13,098 bases of DNA from UBA4717 sp002404395 (GTDB lineage Bacteria > Bacillota > Clostridia > Oscillospirales > CAG-272). Numbering within the stretch: position 1 is the first letter of the stretch; every line of letters starts with the position of its first letter. The position numbers were made by a program, and so were the translations under genes. The DNA is taken from contig CALFNW010000100.1 of NCBI GenBank assembly GCA_937902275.1, forward strand, positions 1 through 13,098, read 5' to 3'. The notes under the pieces were generated by a model. It did not search any database. It was not told the origin of the DNA and saw only the letters and a list, made by a program, of their open reading frames with translations. Shown here piece by piece: positions 6,272 to 12,168 of the stretch.

Positions 6272-8752
6272 TTAGTATTTGGACTCAAGCAGCTCAACAA
6301 GCCGCTTTCGTTTGGTGCGGGTGTCCCCCTCAATATGAAGCTTTGAATAGATCTGATTCACATATTGCTTGACGCTGCCTTCGGAGAGAAACAGCTTTTC
6401 CGAGATCTCACGGTTGGTGAGCCGCCGACTCATCAGCTCTACGAGCGCAAATTCCCTCTCGGTCAGCGCGGCAAATGCCGCAGGTCGGACTCTTTCGGCT
6501 TTTCGCCGCTCTGCCGCTTCGCCGAGTTCAATGAGCTTCGCGGCGAATTCGTCCCCCGTTTTCCTTTTAAGCAGAGGACTCAGCAATCCGTAGTTTTCAA
6601 CGAAAGGCATCGCCAGACCGTCGGGCGCGGCGTCGGAAAGTGCCCTTTCAAGCAACGCGTGCGCGGCATCGGATTTCCCGAGCATTTCATACGCCGCCGC
6701 GGTCTGGATACGGATATGCAATGCGACTAAGGCATAGTGCATTCTCTCGCATATCTCAAGCAATTTTTCACTGCGCCCGACCACCGCAGCGTATGATCCC
6801 TCCGCAAGGTACACCTGATTTTCTATCATCTCTGTCATAGGCTTGCCCGGCGCAAGAATATTGACGGCGGACAGGCGGTGCTGCGAAAAGATCTCCGGAA
6901 GCTTTTCCGTTTCGCCGCGCAGTGCGTAATAATAGGCAACGGCAGTATTCCAAAGGTTGATCCACGCCGAATTATGCTGCCGCAAGAGCGCCGCATATCG
7001 TGCTTCAAACGTATAACGCATTTGCACATCTGCGCACAGCGAGAGCCTCAACGCCAAAAAATCACAGCAAAGCGCCATGTTTTCCTGCCCGTTGTCCTTG
7101 ATATTTGCATATGCGCTCTCAAGTTCGATATGCGCGTCGGTGAAGTTTCCTTTCATAAACGCCGCCTCCGCCCGCATGAGCTTTTCCGCGCCCTGCCCGT
7201 GATTTCCCGTAAGCCTATAATAATGCGGCATACATTCGTCCATCTCGGCAAGCTCACTTTCAAGCTCACCCGGCGCGCGGTAGAACATCATCAGCACCGA
7301 CGGCGAGCCGAAGGTCCAGCCTCCGCTGTTATGTATGCTGACGGCAGGACGGGACATCTGCGCGGCGGCACTGCGGTGCAGGCGGCTCATGCCGCTTATG
7401 TCGTTGTAGCAAAGAAAACTCATGATAAGCTCACATTCGCCGATCAGATTGCCGCGTTCTTCGGCAGACAGTTCCGGATGCGCTTTTAAGGCGGCTGAAA
7501 AAAGCGCTTTCAGCTCCATCATCTTGGGGATCTGCCGCAGATTGAACATACAGCGCATAAATACTAAGATAGCAAGCGGAGCTGCTTCAAGCGTTTCGGT
7601 CGGACACGAATCAATAAGCTCAAGCACCTCTTGCGCGTGCAAAGACGCGAGCAGTATCCCCGCGTCTTTGCACACCACCCTTAACAGCGCGGCGTAGCTT
7701 CCGCACTTACGGTAAGCCGCTATAGCATGAAGATACTGTCCATGCGCGTCGTACCATGAACCGAACCGCTCAAGACAGCGCTTCTGCATTTCCGGCTCCA
7801 GCGCCAGAAAACTGCGCTGCGCACACTCTTTCATCATGTGGTGGAAACGGTAGGTAACGCCGTCCGACAGCCGTTTTACAAACGCATTTTGTTCGGTCAG
7901 AGCGGAAAGTATCTCTCCCGTGCCGTCATCTCCCGTGATAAAGCGCGCCATCTCCGCGGTAAACTCATCGGCAAGCCCCATTACCGCCAGAAACTTCCGC
8001 TGCCGCTCCGACAGCGGATCTATCATAGCGGCGGTAAAGGTAGCATAAATATCGGAATCGGGGCTCGGAAGCACTCCGTGCTCCGAAAACGTCCGCAGGT
8101 TCAGATAAACAGCGGAAAACCATCCCTCGCTGGAGCGAAGCAGGCGATCGAGCTGCGCGTCGGTCAGATCCGTGCCGCAACGGTGAGCGTAGACGGCAAG
8201 CTCCGTGTGGTTGAGTCTGAGCTGCTCCATGCCTATCATATAAACTTTTGCCCCAAGCCGCACCGTCTCGGACGCGGGCAGGAATCGGTCCCGCCCCGCA
8301 ACTATCAGATGAACGTTCAACGGCAGTCGGTTTGCAAGCATACAGAGAAACATCGGCGCGCGCCCGTCGGTCAGTAAATGAAAGTCGTCAATAAAAATGT
8401 AGCAAGCCTTTTCACCCGCCAGCTCATAGCAAAGCTCGTCCGCAAGCAGTCCGCAGTCGGCGGCGTCCGCCGGGCAGGTATGATCTCTCAGAAAATCATA
8501 ACCTGCGCGGGCAAACGCGTTTTGCACGCTTTTCCAGAAGATCGCAGGATTATCGGAATAGACGCTGATACGGATAAGCTTCACGCTTTCCGCCTTGGCG
8601 CGCTCTTCCAAATACCAATTCACCGCCGTGGTCTTTCCGTATCCCATGGGTGCGACTACAGCGGTCATGGCGCAGTGCGAGATAGGCCGCAGACTTTCCT
8701 GCAGTCTTTCCGATATGTATATCGTGTTCAGGTTCCGTTTGGGTTTCGGCAT
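6272..8752 (-). CDS. MalT/LAL-type LuxR-family ATPase transcriptional regulator
   Basis: This is a large cytoplasmic DNA-binding regulator of 826 residues. The N-terminal STAND-like ATPase shows Walker A APMGYGKTT (34-42) and Walker B YIFIDD (118-123). The long middle is helical and alanine- and leucine-rich, like the TPR-type sensor region of MalT relatives. The C-terminus (about 763-826) is a LuxR/GerE helix-turn-helix, with LTEREFALVELM, LTNREISEKLFLSEGSVKQY and a following VNQIYSKL helix. Length fits the family's 800-900 residues. ATG 8752 has AGAGGT at 8758-8763, spaced 5 nt. A consensus promoter with a nested inverted repeat lies upstream and a terminator downstream, so it is monocistronic. 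The ligand and target genes are unknown. It is likely an inducer-responsive activator, and the adjacent lipoprotein unit is a possible target. Confidence 0.92.
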   Translation of the reverse strand: MPKPKRNLNTIYISERLQESLRPISHCAMTAVVAPMGYGKTTAVNWYLEERAKAESVKLIRISVYSDNPAIFWKSVQNAFARAGYDFLRDHTCPADAADCGLLADELCYELAGEKACYIFIDDFHLLTDGRAPMFLCMLANRLPLNVHLIVAGRDRFLPASETVRLGAKVYMIGMEQLRLNHTELAVYAHRCGTDLTDAQLDRLLRSSEGWFSAVYLNLRTFSEHGVLPSPDSDIYATFTAAMIDPLSERQRKFLAVMGLADEFTAEMARFITGDDGTGEILSALTEQNAFVKRLSDGVTYRFHHMMKECAQRSFLALEPEMQKRCLERFGSWYDAHGQYLHAIAAYRKCGSYAALLRVVCKDAGILLASLHAQEVLELIDSCPTETLEAAPLAILVFMRCMFNLRQIPKMMELKALFSAALKAHPELSAEERGNLIGECELIMSFLCYNDISGMSRLHRSAAAQMSRPAVSIHNSGGWTFGSPSVLMMFYRAPGELESELAEMDECMPHYYRLTGNHGQGAEKLMRAEAAFMKGNFTDAHIELESAYANIKDNGQENMALCCDFLALRLSLCADVQMRYTFEARYAALLRQHNSAWINLWNTAVAYYYALRGETEKLPEIFSQHRLSAVNILAPGKPMTEMIENQVYLAEGSYAAVVGRSEKLLEICERMHYALVALHIRIQTAAAYEMLGKSDAAHALLERALSDAAPDGLAMPFVENYGLLSPLLKRKTGDEFAAKLIELGEAAERRKAERVRPAAFAALTEREFALVELMSRRLTNREISEKLFLSEGSVKQYVNQIYSKLHIEGDTRTKRKRLVELLESKY

Positions 8753-8796
8753 AACTTACCTCTGGTCATTCTTAATCACAGGCGTTCTGTCCGATC

Positions 8797-8825
8797 ATTA
8801 TAACATTTTGCAACAAAACAGTCAA
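8797..8825 (-). promoter_or_regulatory. Sigma-A promoter of the LuxR-family gene
   Basis: On the minus strand, TTGACT (8825-8820) and TATAAT (8802-8797) are separated by 17 bp. Transcription would start near 8790, leaving a leader of about 38 nt before the ATG. Confidence 0.85.
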
Positions 8826-8834
8826 CGTGTTGCA
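8809..8834. promoter_or_regulatory. Inverted repeat overlapping the -35 box, candidate operator
   Basis: TGCAACA at 8809-8815 and TGTTGCA at 8828-8834 form a perfect 7-bp inverted repeat with a 12-bp spacer. It straddles the -35 hexamer and spacer of the regulator promoter. The half-site spacing, about two helical turns centre to centre, suits a dimeric DNA-binding protein. Location implies repression, possibly autoregulation. The binding protein is unknown. Confidence 0.45.
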
Positions 8835-8882
8835 GACAATTCCCCGGCCGCTTTCTTACTTAAACTTTTGCAAAGGCAACCT

Positions 8883-8931
8883 GACCGAAATATATCGGTC
8901 CCGTAAAAGCTTTAACGCTCTTACGGGACCG
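8883..8931 (-). terminator. Hairpin pair, probable terminator of the small minus-strand gene
   Basis: An 11-bp perfect stem pairs 8896-8906 with 8921-8931. It continues inward past one mismatch for three more pairs. It lies 21 nt past the stop of the 73-residue gene. On the minus strand the tail (ATATATTTC) is only moderately T-rich. A second perfect stem, GACCGA 8883-8888 with TCGGTC 8895-8900, shares one arm with the first, so the two cannot form together. Confidence 0.5.
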
Positions 8932-8952
8932 CTTTGTATCAGCAGACCGAGA

Positions 8953-9174
8953 TCAGATCGCAGCAGCGCGCTCTGCGGTTTCACACGTCTGACCGCTCTC
9001 CCTTATGATCTCGGTCTCGGTCTCGGTATATATGTATTCGCCGCCCTCAGCCGTGCGATCGACTAACGGCTTGTATCCGAAAAACAGATATTGCTTTCGC
9101 GTCGGATTCGGAATCAGCTCGCAGATCGTGTGCGGCGCTTCTACGATTTTTCCCTTGACCAGACGACAGTACAT
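8953..9174 (-). CDS. Small hypothetical protein, phage tail-region-like
   Basis: This 73-residue protein has no assigned function. Its layout is an N-terminal strand (MYCRLVKGKIVEAP), then NPTRKQYLFFGYKPLV, then a YIYTETETEII segment. From memory this resembles small proteins encoded near phage tail-fibre genes in Firmicutes, which share an NPT-x-x-x-GYKPLV core and a Y-x-E-x-x-x-I tail. No other phage gene is in the window, so it would be a stray or domesticated remnant. ATG 9174 has AAAGGG (9183-9188) 8 nt upstream, which supports translation. A CTCGGT triplet repeated in tandem near 9008-9026 encodes the TETETE stretch. No convincing promoter is seen upstream on this strand. The reading is moderate only. 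Confidence 0.55.
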   Translation of the reverse strand: MYCRLVKGKIVEAPHTICELIPNPTRKQYLFFGYKPLVDRTAEGGEYIYTETETEIIRESGQTCETAERAAAI

Positions 9175-9190
9175 AAACTATACCCTTTCC

Positions 9191-9238
9191 GTCGGCGAAG
9201 CCGACCCATAAATTCAGCTGCGCGCCGGGCGGCGCGCA
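9191..9238. repeat. Two adjacent GC-rich inverted repeats
   Basis: GTCGGC 9191-9196 pairs with GCCGAC 9200-9205 across GAA. TGCGCGCC 9219-9226 pairs with GGCGCGCA 9231-9238 across GGGC. They lie between the small minus-strand gene and the tdk promoter. Neither has a T-tract, so they are not clear terminators. On the minus strand the first stem abuts the ribosome site of the small gene, which may affect its translation. Confidence 0.6.
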
Positions 9239-9266
9239 CAATTTTCGGCATAATGATAAAATGTTG

Positions 9267-9295
9267 TTTACATTCACCGGAATTTGTGGTAGAAT
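9267..9295 (+). promoter_or_regulatory. Sigma-A promoter of tdk-cdd
   Basis: TTTACA at 9267-9272 and TAGAAT at 9290-9295 are separated by 17 bp. Each differs from consensus at one base. Transcription would start near 9302, leaving a 93-nt leader before tdk. The octamer AATGATAA occurs upstream at 9252-9259 and again at 9293-9300, overlapping the -10 end. Confidence 0.75.
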
Positions 9296-9394
9296 GATAA
9301 GCGAATGAGCACCCTTAAATATAACGCGGTATCCCTGTCGTAAAAACGCGCATTACGGTCGGGCGCAAAATAATTATCGGAGAGCCGGTGCAAT

Positions 9395-9997
9395 ATGGCA
9401 AAACTTTATTTCAAATACGGAGCTATGGGAAGCTCCAAAACCGCCCAGGCACTTATAACCAAATTCAATTACGAAGAACGCGGCATGAATGTATGGTTAC
9501 TCAAGCCGTCGGTCGATAACCGCGACGGCAGTGATATCGTAAGATCGCGCATCGGATTGTCCGAGCGCGCCGAGACGTTCACACCGAGCGAAGATATCGT
9601 CGAACGCTTCAAACGCTTCGGGACCGAACGCCCCGACGTGATAATCGTCGATGAATGTCAGTTCCTCACCGCAGGTCAGATCGACGCACTCAGAGACATA
9701 GTGGATAATTTCAACATTCCGGTGCTCTGCTTCGGACTGCGCACCGACTTTCTGACGCATCTGTTCGAGGGGAGCCGCCGCCTGTTTGAGGTCGCCGATT
9801 CGATAACCGAGATCAAAACGGTCTGCGAATGCGGCTCAAAGGCAATAGTCAACGCACGGATAGATGCCGCCGGCAGAGTGATCACAAACGGCGAGCAGAT
9901 CTTCATCGGCGGAAACGACTCGTATATCGCAATGTGCCACGCCTGCTACAAGCGCAAGATACGCGAACAAAAGCAAAACGCGCCGCACGACAATTAA
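9395..9997 (+). CDS. tdk: Thymidine kinase
   Basis: This enzyme phosphorylates thymidine (and deoxyuridine) with ATP in the cytoplasm, the committing step of thymidine salvage. The 200-residue protein is a type II (TK1-like) kinase. It has the P-loop GAMGSSKT (9-16), the catalytic VDECQFL segment (85-91, with Glu87 as the likely base), and CFGLRTDF (112-119). The zinc-binding cysteines are C144/C146 and C181/C184 around the lasso loop. Length is normal. ATG 9395 has GGAGAG at 9379-9384, spaced 10 nt. Its own promoter lies at 9267-9295. cdd follows after 54 nt on the same strand, so the two are probably cotranscribed as a pyrimidine salvage pair. Confidence 0.95.
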   Translation: MAKLYFKYGAMGSSKTAQALITKFNYEERGMNVWLLKPSVDNRDGSDIVRSRIGLSERAETFTPSEDIVERFKRFGTERPDVIIVDECQFLTAGQIDALRDIVDNFNIPVLCFGLRTDFLTHLFEGSRRLFEVADSITEIKTVCECGSKAIVNARIDAAGRVITNGEQIFIGGNDSYIAMCHACYKRKIREQKQNAPHDN

Positions 9998-10051
9998 ATC
10001 TGCGGCTCTGTACTATTATACTATGGTAAAATATACAAGGAGACACAAAAA

Positions 10052-10469
10052 ATGAAACCCGAAGCACTGATCGAATATGCAAAGCTCGCGCAGAAAAGCT
10101 CATACTCTCCCTACTCTCATTTCGCCGTAGGCGCGGCTTTGCTCACGAAAAGCGGAAAGGTATACACCGGCTGTAATATTGAAAACGCCGCGTTTTCCCC
10201 CCACCTGCTGTGCCGAGCGCACCGCCTTTTTCAAAGCGGTCAGCGAGGGCGAACGGGATTTCGCCGCGATCGCGATCGTCGGCGGCAAAAACGGCGACAG
10301 CTCGGAGCTTTGCGCACCCTGCGGCGTATGCAGACAGGTAATGCGCGAATTTTGCGATCCCCAAACATTTATGTTGTATTTCAACGATAAAGGCAATATC
10401 GTGACCATGACGCTTGCCGAAATACTGCCGCTCGGATTCGGGCCCTCAAACCTGAAGTCCGGCACATAA
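10052..10469 (+). pseudogene. cdd: Cytidine deaminase with a one-base frameshift
   Basis: This would convert cytidine and deoxycytidine to uridine and deoxyuridine. The frame from ATG 10052 (AAGGAG at 10037-10042, spaced 9 nt) reads as normal Cdd through GCNIENAAFSP. It then enters six Cs (10197-10202), after which the family sequence continues in the +1 frame as TCCAERTA. Removing one C restores a 138-residue protein, the usual length. Zinc ligands would be Cys53, Cys90 and Cys93 (in the PCGVC motif), with catalytic Glu55. As read, frame 0 ends at 10390 without the active site. All key residues past the break are intact, so a sequencing or assembly slip in the C-run, or a very recent mutation, is likelier than an old pseudogene. 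Programmed frameshifting is a less likely alternative. Confidence 0.88.
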
Positions 10470-10512
10470 TATGTGCAATATATCCAAAACTTAAAAATGT
10501 TCGCCTCTCGTA

Positions 10513-10541
10513 TTGAAAAATATACCGAAACGTGATATAAT
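10513..10541 (+). promoter_or_regulatory. Sigma-A promoter of the BMP lipoprotein operon
   Basis: TTGAAA at 10513-10518 and TATAAT at 10536-10541 are separated by 17 bp, with an extended -10 TG at 10533-10534. Transcription would begin near 10548, about 295 nt before the lipoprotein start codon. It lies just after cdd, where I see no terminator, so readthrough from tdk-cdd is also possible. Confidence 0.8.
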
Positions 10542-10547
10542 CGTTAA

Positions 10548-10831
10548 GGAATGAATATACGCCCTTCCGGAGCGGTCCCGCACTCTTCTTTCGACTTCAC
10601 GACCGGATGCGGGATCCGATACTTCGTTATATCCGACTCAAAAGCGGGTCGAATATATAAATGTATGTGTACCGTTTGAAATAAGCGGGATACATATGAG
10701 CAAGCCCCGCCGCAAGCTGCGGATTTGCCGCGCCGTCGCAACCGCAAAACTCAAACACGCAAAAACGCGACATACGCCGTCCGCTTGAAGCGAAGCGCTT
10801 GTTCAACCCGGCGAAACACTATTATTTTATC
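10548..10831 (+). promoter_or_regulatory. Long structured 5' leader of the BMP lipoprotein gene
   Basis: This is about 285 nt of transcribed sequence without a convincing gene. It contains a series of hairpins. TCCCGCA 10576-10582 pairs with TGCGGGA 10608-10614. A stem spans 10628-10657 with a 6-nt AAAAGC loop. ATGTGTACCG 10665-10674 pairs with CGGGATACAT 10686-10695 (one mismatch, one G-U). Short stems lie near 10709-10721 and 10789-10801. I do not find the purine riboswitch core or any other class I know. A 30-codon arginine-rich frame starts at ATG 10696 but lacks a good ribosome site. Regulatory function is inferred from length, structure and position. Confidence 0.4.
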
Positions 10832-10843
10832 GGAGGTTTAACG

Positions 10844-11998
10844 ATGAAAAAGTTACTCGCGCTTGTCCTCGCACTTGTTATGCTACTGTCCCTCGCTGCC
10901 TGCAACGGCGGCACTAACGAATCGCAAAACGAATCTCAAAGCGAATCGCAAAACGAATCGCAGAGCGAAAGCACGGACGTTCCCGAAAAGAAAACCGACG
11001 GTTATGAGATCGCACTTGTAACCGACGTCGGAAACATTGACGACAAATCCTTCAACCAGGGCACTTGGGAAGGCGTTGTCGAATATGCGGAAGCAAACAA
11101 TATTACTTACGCATACTATCGTCCGAGCGAAGACTCGACCGAAGCGCGTGTTGAAAGCATTACCGCAGCGATCGAAAAAGGCGCAAAGACCGTGGTATGC
11201 CCCGGCTACCTCTTTGAAGACGCGGTATACGAAGTTCAGAACACCTATCCCGATGTCAACTTCCTTCTGATCGACGGCGAGCCTCATACTCCCGACTATA
11301 AGACCTATGAAACCAAGCCAAACACCCACTGCATCCTTTATAAAGAGGAGCAGGCAGGTTACCTTGCAGGCTATGCGGCAGTATCCGACGGCTACTCCAA
11401 GCTCGGATTCCTCGGCGGTGCCGCAGTTCCGGCGGTTATCCGTTACGGCTACGGCTTCGTACAGGGTGCAAATGATGCCGCAAAGGCGCTCGAGATCGAA
11501 GAGGCCGTAAGCATCAAGTATTGGTATTGCGGCGGTTTCGCACCGTCTGACGATATCCAGACCAAGATGGCAAGCTGGTACGCAGACGGTACCGAAGTGA
11601 TATTCTCCTGCGGCGGCGGTATCTACCTTTCCGCAACGGCGGCTGCCGAAGCAGCATATGAAAAGGTCATCGGAGTTGACGTTGACCAGAGCGCCGAAAG
11701 CGATACCATCATCACTTCCGCTATGAAAGAGCTCAAGACTTCGGTCATTGATTCGCTTACCGCACTTTACAACAACGGCGGCAAGTGGAGCGAAGAGCTT
11801 GCAGGCAAGACCGCAAAGCTCGGCGCAGCCGAAAACTGCGTAGGACTTCCTACTGCAGAAGCTTCGTGGAGATTTGATTTCTTTACCGTTGACGAATACA
11901 AAGCTCTCTTTGAGAAGATCAAATCCGGTGAGATCACGGTATCCGACGACACTGCAAATCCTCCCGAAGTGGATATTACAGTCGATTATCAGAGCTGA
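10844..11998 (+). CDS. BMP-family nucleoside-binding lipoprotein of an ABC transporter
   Basis: This is the extracellular substrate-binding protein of a nucleoside importer, related to TmpC, BmpA and B. subtilis YufN. The 384-residue precursor has a signal peptide with lipobox LAAC ending at Cys20. Next is a low-complexity linker (about 26-43) of NESQ/SESQ repeats, likely a flexible tether. The BMP domain follows, with ALVTDVGNIDDKSFNQGTWEG (57-77), LLIDGEPH (141-148), GFLGGAAVPAV then YGYGFVQGA (188-209), and VIGVDVDQ (275-282). ATG 10844 has GGAGG at 10832-10836, spaced 7 nt, and starts the signal peptide. The frame open back to 10799 is ignored. The ATPase gene downstream is the matching component. 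The family binds purine or pyrimidine nucleosides. Which one is not readable, though the adjoining tdk and cdd hint at pyrimidine nucleosides. Confidence 0.93.
   Translation: MKKLLALVLALVMLLSLAACNGGTNESQNESQSESQNESQSESTDVPEKKTDGYEIALVTDVGNIDDKSFNQGTWEGVVEYAEANNITYAYYRPSEDSTEARVESITAAIEKGAKTVVCPGYLFEDAVYEVQNTYPDVNFLLIDGEPHTPDYKTYETKPNTHCILYKEEQAGYLAGYAAVSDGYSKLGFLGGAAVPAVIRYGYGFVQGANDAAKALEIEEAVSIKYWYCGGFAPSDDIQTKMASWYADGTEVIFSCGGGIYLSATAAAEAAYEKVIGVDVDQSAESDTIITSAMKELKTSVIDSLTALYNNGGKWSEELAGKTAKLGAAENCVGLPTAEASWRFDFFTVDEYKALFEKIKSGEITVSDDTANPPEVDITVDYQS
10919..10966 (+). repeat. In-frame 12-bp tandem repeat, four copies
   Basis: Four units of the form GAATCGCAAAAC (10919-10930, 10931-10942, 10943-10954, 10955-10966) with two or fewer changes each encode ESQN/ESQS repeats. 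A partial unit, GAAAGC, follows. It forms the linker between the lipid anchor and the binding domain. Copy number may vary by slippage without breaking the frame. Confidence 0.9.
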
Positions 11999-12051
11999 TC
12001 CGTTAGGTCAGACGACAAAACAAGTTAAAGCATAACATTTCCTGAAAGCCG

Positions 12052-12081
12052 TCGGGCAGGGTCAAAGCCCTGCCCGATTTT
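12052..12081 (+). terminator. Intercistronic terminator/attenuator after the BMP gene
   Basis: A perfect 10-bp GC-rich stem pairs 12052-12061 with 12068-12077 across a 6-nt loop. T4 follows, then CCTT. It lies between the binding-protein gene and its ATPase gene, which has no visible promoter of its own in the 87 nt after the stem. The short T-run suggests partial termination, giving more binding protein than ATPase. Confidence 0.75.
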
Positions 12082-12168
12082 CCTTATATACGACCTCCGA
12101 CGCGCGGCAGAATTGCCGATCGACCAAAAACCGAACACATAACTCCTTCTGAAAGGGCGGTTTGATAA

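Noticed and set aside
6145..6333. N-terminal extension of the DUF2442 frame
   Set aside because: It would cross the terminator of the regulator gene and overlap that gene's 3' end. TTG 6144 has an AAAGGAGG at ideal spacing.
6878..7489. 203-codon plus-strand frame inside the LuxR-family gene
   Set aside because: It is antisense to the tetratricopeptide-like middle of a complete regulator, with no promoter or ribosome site.
10017..10032. Possible -10 elements between tdk and cdd
   Set aside because: No -35 partner is found for TATACT, and a start from TAAAAT would cut into the cdd ribosome site.
10544..10747. 67-codon minus-strand frame in the BMP leader
   Set aside because: It has no ribosome site or recognisable sequence and runs through hairpin arms on the opposite strand.
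10696..10788. 30-codon arginine-rich frame in the BMP leader, considered as a leader peptide
   Set aside because: The upstream sequence lacks a proper Shine-Dalgarno, and nothing links an arginine-rich peptide to nucleoside transport.
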